Assembly: GCA_027214255.1 (NCBI GenBank)
Contig: JAPWHL010000001.1
Span: 310,001-374,000, forward strand
DNA length: 64,000 nt
Direction of reading: 5' to 3'
Source: Roseovarius aestuarii
GTDB taxonomy: Bacteria > Pseudomonadota > Alphaproteobacteria > Rhodobacterales > Rhodobacteraceae
Position 1 is the stretch's first letter; each line of letters opens with the position of its first letter. The notes beneath the pieces were generated by a model, which had not been told where the DNA came from, did not search any database, and saw nothing but the letters and a program-made list of their open reading frames with translations. The translations under genes and the position numbers were made by a program. Positions 8,294 to 16,451 of this stretch are shown here, one piece after another.

Positions 8294-9046
8294 TCAGGGC
8301 TGGCGCAATCTGGCAAGGATTGCGTCATACGTGCCACGCCACGCGTCCGATACGCCCTGCGACGTCAGGCGATCCAGACCGGCCTGCGTGATGCCGCCGG
8401 GTGTGCACAGGCTGGACAGGATATCGCGCATCGGAGCGTCCTGTTCGGCCTGCATCCGTCCGGCGGCGACAAAGGTTTGCGCGGCCAGCTGGCGCGCCGT
8501 GTCGGGGGCCAGCCCCTGTGCGATGCTCCATTCGGCCCCGTCGATAATCAATTGCTGCGCCCAGCCATAGACAGCGGCGCTGATCGTGGCGGCGTTGAAC
8601 TGATCCTCGCTGTCCAGCTCAATGGCGGTTCCGAGGGCGGTGACAAAATCTTCGGCCGCTTTGGTGGGGGGAAAGATCAACGTCGGGCTGGCGCCCAGCT
8701 CGGATGCGGTGATGGGCATGATGCGCACGATTTGGGCCGGCGCCGCGTCGGCGAGAGCTGCGCGCGAGACACCGGCGCAGGCGCTGAGCAGAACCTGACC
8801 CTCGCGCCAGTTCAACCCGCGAACAGCCGCAGGAGCATCCGCGGGGCGCACGGCCAACAGCACCAGATCACAGCGCTGTACAAGCTCTGCGTTGTCCGTG
8901 GCCAGAACATATCCATGTTGCCGGGCAAGATCGGGCGCTTGGCCGCGTGGCGACAGGCAGATGTCCCCGACAGACCAACCCGCACGCGTCAATCCCGTCA
9001 GGATCGACGCCGCAAGATGCCCTACACCGATAATGCCCAGTTTCAT
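8294..9046 (-). CDS. Divergent pyrroline-5-carboxylate reductase-like oxidoreductase
   Basis: 250 residues. An N-terminal Rossmann fold begins MKLGIIGVGHLAASIL (GxGxxA dinucleotide motif) and continues with LVLLAVRP and VRIMP as in ProC. The C-terminal helical dimerisation domain keeps AAQTFVAAGRM and CTPGGITQAGLD. However, the ProC substrate signature (SGSGPAY in the true enzymes) is replaced here by SAAVYGWA. I therefore infer an NAD(P)H-dependent imine reductase or dehydrogenase acting on a different substrate rather than a housekeeping proC. A strong AGGAGGT site precedes the ATG at 9046. Confidence 0.8.
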   Translation of the reverse strand: MKLGIIGVGHLAASILTGLTRAGWSVGDICLSPRGQAPDLARQHGYVLATDNAELVQRCDLVLLAVRPADAPAAVRGLNWREGQVLLSACAGVSRAALADAAPAQIVRIMPITASELGASPTLIFPPTKAAEDFVTALGTAIELDSEDQFNAATISAAVYGWAQQLIIDGAEWSIAQGLAPDTARQLAAQTFVAAGRMQAEQDAPMRDILSSLCTPGGITQAGLDRLTSQGVSDAWRGTYDAILARLRQP

Positions 9047-9073
9047 TGTCTTACCTCCTGTTGTGCTCCTTCG

Positions 9074-9108
9074 TTTCGCCTTGTTTTCCGCCCGAAGGCA
9101 AGGCGAAA
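9074..9108 (-). promoter_or_regulatory. 10-bp hairpin in the leader of the P5CR-like gene
   Basis: TTTCGCCTTG (9074-9083) and CAAGGCGAAA (9099-9108) are perfect complements around a 15-nt loop, placed 28-62 nt upstream of the minus-strand start and just before its ribosome-binding site. Possible leader or dispersed intergenic element; function unknown. Confidence 0.35.
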
Positions 9109-9248
9109 TATTATGATGGTTATGGGCGCGGACATGTGCTCAACCGTTCTGCCGGGGGCAGGGTGGACATGCTGTGGCTTGGGCTCAGCACCATTGCCAA
9201 ACGTGCAAGGGCTGATATCACTAGACATATATCTTCGGAGATCGACAC

Positions 9249-10985
9249 ATGACCATGATGCGTACGCTGATTGCCCCTGACATGCGGCCGGGTGCCGACC
9301 TTCTGGGCGAAGGCGCGACACTGGCCCGCGATTGGCGCATGGGGAGCAATGCGTTTCTGATCGGCGAAAATGTCGCCTCGGAAGCCAGCTATAAACGCCG
9401 CGAGGCCGCCGCCGGGCGGATTATGCAACACGCGCATATCGGGTTTCGCAATATGGATCGCACCGTGGCTGCGATGGGAGAATTGCACGAGTCCGCGTTG
9501 AAACAGGGCGTGCGTATTGACCGGTTCGGGATCACCCTGGACTGGACGATGGGCTATCCGCCCGAGCACCGCGACGGGGCCACGCGCGGCACGGGGATCG
9601 TGCTGAGCGGTCCCGAGGATTTCGTGCGCATCACCAATGCCAGCCCGGCAGCGGCGCATTTCGGGGATTTCATGCTGGGCCTGCCCGGCGCTCTGCACAA
9701 CACCAAGGCGGCGATTGCCGCCGGGGCCACGGCGATCGGCAATCTGGGCCAGTATTTCACCTTTCGACTGCCTTACTGGGATGATGACGTTGCAACGACC
9801 GAGGCAACGGTGACGGCGCTTGGGCTGATTGCGGCGCAGGATGCGGATATCCTTGTGCATTCCAATCTTGATGACGGGTTTGCGGGGCTGTTTTTGGACA
9901 TGGCCTCGGCCCTAGGTATGGTGGTGATCGAGAAACACATCATCGAGGATCTGATCGGTGCGCAGGCGTCGTTCTGCTATGGGCACCATTTTTCAGACCC
10001 GCTGAGCCGTGCGGCCTTTCACGCGGCATTGGCGCAGGTGACGGACACGCCCGGAACGATGATCTTTGGCAATACGGTGGCTTATCGCGGCGCGCCAGCT
10101 GCGAATTACGCCAGTCTGGCCAGCTATCTATTGGCCGATATTGCCGCGCTTGGGCGCGCGCATACAGGCCATGCAATCAACCCTGTTCCGGTGACAGAAA
10201 ACGCGCGCATCCCCGACACGGACGAAATCCTTGACGCTCAGCTGTTTGCCGCGCGGTTGGCGGAACATGCCCCGGGACATGGCGCGTTGATGGATCGAGC
10301 CGTGATCGACGCGATGGCGGTGCAGCTTCTGGAAGGGGGGCGCGCCTTTGCCGCGCGCGCGCTGTCCGGTTTGGCCGATCGGGGTGTTGATGTCACCGAT
10401 CCTGCGGCGCTGATGCTGGCGATCAAACGTCTGGGGGCGCATCGGATGGAGCGGCTGTTTTCGGCCACGGTTCAGGACGGGCGCCCGGTGCCTATTGTGC
10501 CTGCCGACTGGGCGCAGGAATTGGACGACATGGCCCAAACGTGGGTTGCAGCCCAGACCAACCGCCCCGCAGACCTGTCGCGCCTGACGGTCGCATTGGG
10601 CACCACGGATGTGCATGAACATGGTGCATATCTGGTCCGCTCGGCGCTGGAACGTCTTGGGCTCAAGGTGATTGACGCCGGTACGGCGGTGGACGCGGAG
10701 GTGTTTGTTGATCGCGCCTTGAGCGAAGGTGCTGATGCAATTGCGATCAGCACATATAACGGCGTCGGGCTAAGCTATACGCGGGCCGTGATTGCCGCGC
10801 TGGCGGCCAAAGAGGTTAGCATGCCTGTGCTGGTGGGGGGCAAGTTGAACGAAATTCCGGCGGATTCCAATTCTAGTCTGCCGGTCGATGTGTCTGGCGA
10901 TATCCGCGCAACGGGCGCGTATCCCTGCGCCGATCTGGACGACATGATGCCGATCTTGCTGGAGGTGATTGGGCAAGGGCGGTAG
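9249..10985 (+). CDS. B12-dependent mutase-like protein (GlmE-like barrel fused to a cobalamin-binding domain)
   Basis: 578 residues. The last ~140 residues form a cobalamin-binding Rossmann domain of the base-off/His-on type: DVHEHG at 454-459 carries the axial His456 (DxHxxG motif), followed by ISTYNG and a VLVGGKL segment at the expected GG position. The first ~420 residues look like a TIM barrel with glutamate-mutase epsilon character, for example HAINPVPVTENARIPDTDEI. Glutamate mutase normally has separate S and E subunits; here both would be on one chain. Probable carbon-skeleton isomerase for an amino acid or related acid. GGAG lies 8 nt upstream of the ATG. The substrate is unknown; a methyltransferase-type use of B12 is an alternative. 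Confidence 0.7.
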   Translation: MTMMRTLIAPDMRPGADLLGEGATLARDWRMGSNAFLIGENVASEASYKRREAAAGRIMQHAHIGFRNMDRTVAAMGELHESALKQGVRIDRFGITLDWTMGYPPEHRDGATRGTGIVLSGPEDFVRITNASPAAAHFGDFMLGLPGALHNTKAAIAAGATAIGNLGQYFTFRLPYWDDDVATTEATVTALGLIAAQDADILVHSNLDDGFAGLFLDMASALGMVVIEKHIIEDLIGAQASFCYGHHFSDPLSRAAFHAALAQVTDTPGTMIFGNTVAYRGAPAANYASLASYLLADIAALGRAHTGHAINPVPVTENARIPDTDEILDAQLFAARLAEHAPGHGALMDRAVIDAMAVQLLEGGRAFAARALSGLADRGVDVTDPAALMLAIKRLGAHRMERLFSATVQDGRPVPIVPADWAQELDDMAQTWVAAQTNRPADLSRLTVALGTTDVHEHGAYLVRSALERLGLKVIDAGTAVDAEVFVDRALSEGADAIAISTYNGVGLSYTRAVIAALAAKEVSMPVLVGGKLNEIPADSNSSLPVDVSGDIRATGAYPCADLDDMMPILLEVIGQGR

Positions 10986-11057
10986 TGACATCCTCGCCCG
11001 AAGGGGGCGCATAAGCCGATCTGCGCGGCCCCCCCCCGCAAGACGCAGGGCTTGGGC

Positions 11058-11837
11058 CTAGCGGGTTGCGGTTCTGTCGCTGCGCGCCAGCCGGTGTTCC
11101 AGTTTGCGAACGCACCATGATGCAAGCAGGATAAGCACCAGATATTCGAGCACCAAAAGGGTGTAAATTTCCAGCGGTCGATATTCGACAACCACCAGCT
11201 CGTTGGCCCGGCGGGTCAACTCGCTGTATCCGATGACAGACAGCAGCGATGATGCCTTGAGCATATAAACAAACTGATTTCCCAATGGCGGCAGGACACG
11301 TCGGACGGCCTGAGGCAGGATGATAAAGCGCAGTTTGTCCCCATAGCTTAGCCCCAATGCATCTGCCGCCTCTCGTTGGCCGTCCTCGATGGATTGCAGG
11401 CCCGCGCGGAAAATCTCGGCTTCAAAGGCGCTGTCGCATAGGGCCAGCGCAATGACCCCGGCAAAAAATACGCTGAGTTGGAGCCCGGTCAGAACCGGCA
11501 CGCCGTAATAGACCCAGAGGATCAGCACCAGCATGGGGACAGCGCGGAACACCTCGACATAAATCCGGCTCAGAAAGAGCAGGGGTTTGTTTTTTGACAG
11601 CGATGGCAGTGCCACCAACAGGCCCAGAATGACGGAACAGGTGATGGAAACCAGCGCCACTGAAATGGTTGAAAACACGCCGTTCATCAGAAACTGCAGG
11701 TTGGTTTGCCCGCGTGCATCAAAGGGAGATACGATGTGCCAGCCCCAAGTATAGTTGCTTTCTGCGCAGCCGCTTAGCAAGAGGCATGCGGTTAACAACA
11801 ATCCAAAGCGCGTGATGTTCAACATATTCGGCCTCAT
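11058..11837 (-). CDS. Polar amino-acid ABC transporter permease
   Basis: 259 residues with an N-terminal hydrophobic segment ending in a lipobox-like LLSGC, a periplasmic stretch (TWGWHIVSPF), then the His/Glu/Arg/Opine-type permease domain with several membrane helices. The cytoplasmic EAA loop is visible as EAADALGLSYGDKLRFIILPQA. The lipobox-like start is a recurrent feature of this Rhodobacterales permease type and may be only a signal-anchor. Its ATG directly abuts the TGA of the ATPase gene, so the two are translationally coupled. It imports an amino acid or similar solute across the inner membrane. Confidence 0.9.
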   Translation of the reverse strand: MRPNMLNITRFGLLLTACLLLSGCAESNYTWGWHIVSPFDARGQTNLQFLMNGVFSTISVALVSITCSVILGLLVALPSLSKNKPLLFLSRIYVEVFRAVPMLVLILWVYYGVPVLTGLQLSVFFAGVIALALCDSAFEAEIFRAGLQSIEDGQREAADALGLSYGDKLRFIILPQAVRRVLPPLGNQFVYMLKASSLLSVIGYSELTRRANELVVVEYRPLEIYTLLVLEYLVLILLASWCVRKLEHRLARSDRTATR

Positions 11838-12599
11838 TCAGTGCGACAGGATCTGATCTAGAAAGATCTGTGTCCGGGGGCTTTGGGGGGTGTTGAAAAA
11901 TTGTTCGGTCGGGGCCTTCTCCACGATCTGGCCCTTGTCCATGAACACCATGGTGTCGGCCACCTTGCGGGCGAACCCCATCTCATGGGTCACGCAGATC
12001 ATTGTCATGCCTTCACTGGCAAGCTCGGCCATCACGTCCAACACTTCGCTGATCATTTCAGGATCCAACGCCGAGGTGGGTTCATCAAACAACAAGATGC
12101 GCGGTTTCATACATAATGCGCGGGCAATTGCGACGCGTTGTTGTTGCCCGCCCGACAGTTGCGAGGGGTATTTGTCGGCCTGTTCGGGGATGCGCACACG
12201 TTCCAGCAGGGACATTGCGATGTCTTTGGCCTCGTCACGGGTGCATTTGCGTACCCGCATGGGGGCAAGGATCAGATTGTCCAAAACGGTCATATGCGGG
12301 AACAGGTTGAACTGCTGAAACACCATGCCCACTTCGCTGCGGATCGTCGCAAGGTTCTTGGTGTCGCCGTCCATTTCGACGCCGTCCACAACGATTTTCC
12401 CTCCGTCATGCACTTCTAGACGGTTCAAACATCGGATCAATGTGGATTTTCCGGACCCGGACGGTCCGCAAATAATGACCTTTTCACCCGCCTGAACATC
12501 CAGATTGATGTCACGTAGGGCGGCGTAGTCACCATAGAATTTCTGAACGTCACTCAGGCGTACAACGGCGTCGGGGCTGGCTGGCTGCGTGGGGGTCAT
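11838..12599 (-). CDS. Polar amino-acid ABC transporter ATP-binding protein (GlnQ-like)
   Basis: 253 residues. Walker A GPSGSGKS (45-52), Q-loop in VFQQFNLFPHMTVL, signature LSGGQQQR (148-155), Walker B LLFDEP (169-174) and the switch His in VTHEMGFARKVAD identify a GlnQ/HisP-type ATPase. The ATG at 12599 is preceded by GGAAAAC; an upstream extension to 12656 would run through the intergenic hairpin and is rejected. Middle gene of a binding protein-ATPase-permease operon. Confidence 0.93.
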   Translation of the reverse strand: MTPTQPASPDAVVRLSDVQKFYGDYAALRDINLDVQAGEKVIICGPSGSGKSTLIRCLNRLEVHDGGKIVVDGVEMDGDTKNLATIRSEVGMVFQQFNLFPHMTVLDNLILAPMRVRKCTRDEAKDIAMSLLERVRIPEQADKYPSQLSGGQQQRVAIARALCMKPRILLFDEPTSALDPEMISEVLDVMAELASEGMTMICVTHEMGFARKVADTMVFMDKGQIVEKAPTEQFFNTPQSPRTQIFLDQILSH

Positions 12600-12620
12600 G
12601 TTTTCCAATCCTGAACTGGG

Positions 12621-12667
12621 AAAAAGCGTTTCGCCCTTACCTTGCTTGTCGGGCAAAGGCGAAACGC
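12621..12667 (-). terminator. Attenuator hairpin between the binding-protein and ATPase genes
   Basis: On the minus strand a 10-bp perfect stem (arms 12658-12667 and 12626-12635) with a 22-nt loop is followed by five U residues (12625-12621). Placed right after the binding-protein stop, it would let the periplasmic protein be made in excess of the ATPase and permease. Confidence 0.65.
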
Positions 12668-12676
12668 CAAGGGGGA

Positions 12677-13501
12677 TTATTCCTTAAGAACAACGCCCCA
12701 TTTTTCGTTCAGCGTATCGAAATAGCCGCTGGTTTGTTTCAGATAAACCCAGTGGTTGACGTAGTTCAGCCACAGCTGATCGTCGATGGGGGTCAGGAAG
12801 GCCATCGGCAGGGTGCTGCGCGCCTGCTCGGGGAAGATCATCTGAATCTCGTCATAGCGGTCTTGCAGGCCCGAGGCTTCGACCAGCGTAGTGACTGTAT
12901 AGTCCGAACGTCCTGCCAGAACCTCCTGCCAGCCATTACCGGGGCTTTCGACGCTGCGCACCTGTGCATTTGGCAGCTCTCGGCGGATGTAATCCTCCAT
13001 CGTCGTGCCCAAGGTGACGCCCGCAATCACATCGGCGCTGTTCAGATCATCCCATGACGCAAAACGGTCAACGTTCTTTTTGAGCACAATCGGGACAAAA
13101 CCGTTGATCCCCCAAGGCGTGCTCATGCCGACGACCTTGGCGCGCGACAGGCTCATCGAGGTGCCGCTCATCGCGATGTCGTATCTGCCCGCCTGAATGC
13201 CGGTGATCATGGTTTTCCACTCGGTGGTGACAAATTCGACCTCAACGCCTAGATCGGCAGCCATTTCGCGGGCGGCGTCGATCTGATGGCCGACAAATTC
13301 ATCTTCGCCAACTTTGCGAAATGTCATCGGGAAATAATCGCCGGTCGTGCCGACACGCAACACACCGCGCGCCTGAATTTCATCCAACAGGGATGTCGCG
13401 TCGCTGTCTTGGGCCTGTAGCGGGGCGCCGGTCAGGGTCGCGGCCAAACCGGCGGCCCCAATGAGCGCGCCAAGGAAAATTCTGCGTCTGGATTGTGTCA
13501 T
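12677..13501 (-). CDS. Periplasmic amino-acid-binding protein (SBP family 3)
   Basis: 274 residues. A signal peptide follows an RRR cluster (MTQSRRRIFLGALIGAAG) and ends around APLQAQD. The mature protein has the family-3 landmarks: VLRVGTTGDYFPMTFR, FDIA-type segment (YDIAMSGTSMSLSRA) and ligand-binding lobes. Residues resemble cyclohexadienyl dehydratase-type or polar amino-acid binders; the ligand is not determinable. The start at 13501 has AAGGAG at the right distance; an upstream frame to 13606 lacks signal character. It delivers the solute to the downstream ABC permease and ATPase. Confidence 0.9.
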   Translation of the reverse strand: MTQSRRRIFLGALIGAAGLAATLTGAPLQAQDSDATSLLDEIQARGVLRVGTTGDYFPMTFRKVGEDEFVGHQIDAAREMAADLGVEVEFVTTEWKTMITGIQAGRYDIAMSGTSMSLSRAKVVGMSTPWGINGFVPIVLKKNVDRFASWDDLNSADVIAGVTLGTTMEDYIRRELPNAQVRSVESPGNGWQEVLAGRSDYTVTTLVEASGLQDRYDEIQMIFPEQARSTLPMAFLTPIDDQLWLNYVNHWVYLKQTSGYFDTLNEKWGVVLKE

Positions 13502-13633
13502 CTGGTTGTCTCCTTGTTGGGAACCCGGCGGATATTTTTGTTTTTGAGCCGAGGGTGAAAGTATCGGTGTTCTAAGCTTTTGACCTATGATGCTGGGGGT
13601 GTCCATTGCGTTGCGTGGTCCGAAAGGGCAGGT

Positions 13634-14698
13634 TTAGGGCCTGTCGGCCCCTTCGTCAGCCAACGTTTTAGTGATGTCGTCCTGTTCTGCTGCGATCAAT
13701 TTGTCCAACCCGCGACGAAACAGTTTAGCCCCTGCGTCCAGCCCCAGATCCAGCGACGGCGTTGCCGGTGCGGCCATGCCTTTGTGCACTTTGACAAGCA
13801 CGGCCCGATCTTCTTCAAAGGCCATACGTGCACCTGCATTCATCCGGGCGGAAATCTCGGCGTTATCGCCATCTGTATTGCGGTGCTGGAACCAGAAGTA
13901 TCGGGTGTTGTTCTGATCTATCGGCGTCATGAAATTGTATGAGATGTTGATATACGTGCCCGCCACCGGCTGAGATCCGTCACCGCCTGTTCCGGCGGGT
14001 GTATAGATGGATTTATTGATCCCGATACCGGGGTAGACCATTTCGTAATGCTGAAGCCGGTCACATGGGCCGTCAAATTTGACCAGCGGCGCGTAATACG
14101 GGCTGGGTTGTGTGCCCATGATCCAGCGATGCACCAATACGCCAGTGTCATGGCGCGACACCTGCAAGGGCTCGCTGTCTGTGCCAGCTCCTGCAAAGGA
14201 CGACACATGCACCCATGCGACATGGCTGGGGTCCAGCAGGTTGTCACAGACCCACAGGTAGTTGCAGGCGATGTCCATCGCCCCGCCATCCGTATAGCCC
14301 CAGTCGGGGTTGTCGAAATTCTTGATATCCAGAATCAAGTTCGGGTCGGCCTTGTCCGGATCGCCCATCCAGATCCATAACAGCCGATAGCGATCCACCA
14401 CCGGATAGCTGTGTACCTTGGCCCGTTTGGGGATGCTGTCAGGTTGGGTCGGCGCGGCGACACAGGCACCGGCGCAATCAAATGTCAGGCCATGATAACC
14501 GCATTCCACTGTATCCCCGCGCAGATTTCCATCCGACAAGGGCAGTTTACGGTGCGGGCAGGCATCCTCCAGCGCGACCGCGCTACCATCGGTTTTGCGA
14601 TAGATGACGATATTGTCGCCCAAGATCATTTGCGCGCTCAGATGGCGGTCAAACTCTGTGCTCCATCCGGCAACGTACCAGCAATTCCTTAGAAACAT
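13634..14698 (-). CDS. Rieske non-heme iron oxygenase (VanA-like)
   Basis: 354 residues from MFLRNCWYVAG, the typical VanA-type N-terminus. Rieske ligands are C47, H49, C66 and H69; the mononuclear iron site is visible as H159 and H164 in the DPSHVAWVH segment with an Asp two-His-one-carboxylate pattern expected further on. Such single-component alpha subunits demethylate methoxy-aromatics or oxidise N-methyl and ring substrates and need a separate ferredoxin reductase, which is not adjacent. Downstream of, and co-directional with, a LysR regulator that likely controls it. The frame is open upstream to 14764, rejected for lack of homology. Confidence 0.88.
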   Translation of the reverse strand: MFLRNCWYVAGWSTEFDRHLSAQMILGDNIVIYRKTDGSAVALEDACPHRKLPLSDGNLRGDTVECGYHGLTFDCAGACVAAPTQPDSIPKRAKVHSYPVVDRYRLLWIWMGDPDKADPNLILDIKNFDNPDWGYTDGGAMDIACNYLWVCDNLLDPSHVAWVHVSSFAGAGTDSEPLQVSRHDTGVLVHRWIMGTQPSPYYAPLVKFDGPCDRLQHYEMVYPGIGINKSIYTPAGTGGDGSQPVAGTYINISYNFMTPIDQNNTRYFWFQHRNTDGDNAEISARMNAGARMAFEEDRAVLVKVHKGMAAPATPSLDLGLDAGAKLFRRGLDKLIAAEQDDITKTLADEGADRP

Positions 14699-14779
14699 GT
14701 CCTCAGCCCCAGTTGTGTCTGGTCCCAGAGTGCGGTCAGCATGGCGATCTGCACAAGCGCGCATGAATAATATTAAGCA

Positions 14780-15712
14780 TTAGCAAAAGTTAATAAGGGG
14801 CGTTTCGGCCGAGGCTGAGGCCTCTGTCACCAGCCAGTCACGGAAGCGGTTGATCCGGTCGGATTGCAGCGCAGTCTTGGCATAGACCAGCCAATAGGCA
14901 TATTGCGAGGGCACCTCATATGGCAATGGTGCCACCAATCGCCCGTCGGCCAGCGCCTCGCGCACCAGAGGCGAGCGCCCAAGGGCAAGACCATACCCCT
15001 CAATCGCCGCCTGAACGACCATGTTTGATTGCCCGAACCGGCGTGTGCTGCGCGGTTTGGGCATGTGTACCCCGGCAGTTTTGGCCCAGTACATCCACGT
15101 CGGGGGTTCGCCGCCGCAATCGATCACGTCATCCACCAGCAACGCGTGCTGGGCCAAATCCTGAACCGTCTCTAACTGGGGGGCATTGGCCAGAAACGCG
15201 GGGGAACACACGGGGATCAACGTTTCTATCAGCAGCTTTTCAACCTGCATGCCGCGATGGTTGCCCAGCCCGTAATGAATGGAAATGTCGCAGTTTCCCG
15301 CCACCAGATCGCCACTGGACGTGTTGGTGTTGATCGAAACCGGCACATCCGGGTTGGCCTGATCAAAACGGATCAGCCGCGGAAACAACCAATTCACAGC
15401 AAAGCCGGGAAGAGTAGAGACCACAACCGGCAGGTTCTTTTGTTTGCGGCTTTGCAGTTGCGAGCACAGGTCGGAAATCTGGCCCAGCCCGTTGGAAATC
15501 GCCAAGGCCAGCGCCTCTCCGTCGGCTGTGGGTTTGCTGCCGGATCGACTGCGCAGCAACAAGGTTGAGCCGGTCCATTGTTCCAGTGCCTTGACCTGTT
15601 GGCTGATGGCGCTTTGCGTCACGTTCAGCTCATCCGCAGCGCGGCTGATGCTGCCCAACCGTGCGGCGCTTTCAAAACTGCGCAAGGTCGTGAATGGCAA
15701 ATTGCGAATCAT
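14780..15712 (-). CDS. LysR-family transcriptional regulator (GcvA-like)
   Basis: 310 residues from MIRNLPF. The N-terminal winged HTH (LRSFESAARLGSISRAADELNVTQSAISQQVKALEQ) is of the GcvA/AmpR type, followed by the periplasmic-binding-protein-like effector domain. The ATG at 15712 has AGGA 8 nt upstream; an alternative ATG lies at 15742. The chosen start is embedded in a perfect inverted repeat that looks like a LysR box, implying autoregulation. Divergent from the AhpD-like genes and upstream of the Rieske gene, either or both of which may be targets. Confidence 0.9.
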   Translation of the reverse strand: MIRNLPFTTLRSFESAARLGSISRAADELNVTQSAISQQVKALEQWTGSTLLLRSRSGSKPTADGEALALAISNGLGQISDLCSQLQSRKQKNLPVVVSTLPGFAVNWLFPRLIRFDQANPDVPVSINTNTSSGDLVAGNCDISIHYGLGNHRGMQVEKLLIETLIPVCSPAFLANAPQLETVQDLAQHALLVDDVIDCGGEPPTWMYWAKTAGVHMPKPRSTRRFGQSNMVVQAAIEGYGLALGRSPLVREALADGRLVAPLPYEVPSQYAYWLVYAKTALQSDRINRFRDWLVTEASASAETPLINFC

Positions 15713-15727
15713 ATTAGGGTTCCTAAT
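15713..15727. promoter_or_regulatory. Perfect inverted repeat (LysR-type box) at the LysR start
   Basis: ATTAGG (15713-15718), GTT, CCTAAT (15722-15727) satisfies the T-N11-A rule for LysR boxes. On the minus strand it directly abuts the ATG at 15712 and contains the AGGA ribosome-binding site, so bound regulator would shut its own translation start region. Confidence 0.5.
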
Positions 15728-15868
15728 GGCTAAGATTAACATTTTCCACTGACGCTGAGTAAGGCAAGGACTCTAACACTGAGGGGAGGGATAAAACGGC
15801 GGCGCCCCGATTACCTTGGCTGGTATGCCTAAAAATGCGGCGCAGCTCATTTTGGAGGGACATGGGGC

Positions 15869-16447
15869 ATGGGTGCTTGGATCAAGATGATCGCTGATGA
15901 GGATGCCGGACCAGAGCTGCGCGAGGTTCTGGATCTGGCACGCACGCCGCATGGCACGGTGGACAATGTCATGCGGGTGCATTCACTGAGACCCCACACG
16001 ATGCGTGGGCATGTCGTTTTGTACCGCGCGGCGCTGCACGATGACGCCAACACCCTGCCAATGTGGCTGCAAGAGGTGATCAGCTCGTGGGTGTCTACCT
16101 TGAACGCGTGCCCGTATTCTTTCGCCAACCATTGGGCCAACGCGGCACACCTGATCGGCGACACCGACCGCGCCGAATCCGTGCGCGTGGCATTGGAGGC
16201 GCGACAGCCTGAAACCGTGTTTGAGGGGCGCGAACTGGCGCTGTTGGTTTATGCCGAAAAGCTGACCTTGCACCCCGGTGACATGGTGCAAGGCGACGTG
16301 GATGCCCTGCGACAGGCAGGTCTGGACGACGGGGAAATTCTGGAGGCCAATCAAATCATTGGGTATTTCAACTATGCCAATCGGCTGCTGAACGGGCTGG
16401 GAGTTAGCACGGATGGCGATGTCGTTGGTTATTATAAATCGGAGTAA
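15869..16447 (+). CDS. AhpD-like (carboxymuconolactone decarboxylase-fold) protein, single-Cys form
   Basis: 192 residues, longer than the ~120-residue minimal CMD domain, resembling the peroxidase-related AhpD subfamily. The active segment LNACPYSFANH places C81 and H88 in register with AhpD, but the second cysteine of the CxxC pair is Ser84, so a disulfide-exchange peroxidase cycle is unlikely as it stands. GGAGG lies 11 nt before the ATG. First gene of a coupled trio (4 bp to the next gene). Function may be a decarboxylase/isomerase or redox step in the same pathway as the downstream M29/NicX-like gene. Confidence 0.75.
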   Translation: MGAWIKMIADEDAGPELREVLDLARTPHGTVDNVMRVHSLRPHTMRGHVVLYRAALHDDANTLPMWLQEVISSWVSTLNACPYSFANHWANAAHLIGDTDRAESVRVALEARQPETVFEGRELALLVYAEKLTLHPGDMVQGDVDALRQAGLDDGEILEANQIIGYFNYANRLLNGLGVSTDGDVVGYYKSE

Positions 16448-16451
16448 GACA

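Noticed and set aside
9047..9248. Cobalamin riboswitch upstream of the B12-dependent gene
   Set aside because: The 202-bp spacer has no B12-box and is mostly taken by the divergent gene's leader hairpin.
8132..9280. 382-codon plus-strand frame overlapping the P5CR-like gene and the start of the B12 gene
   Set aside because: It runs through a better-supported minus-strand gene with a clear Rossmann motif and ribosome-binding site.
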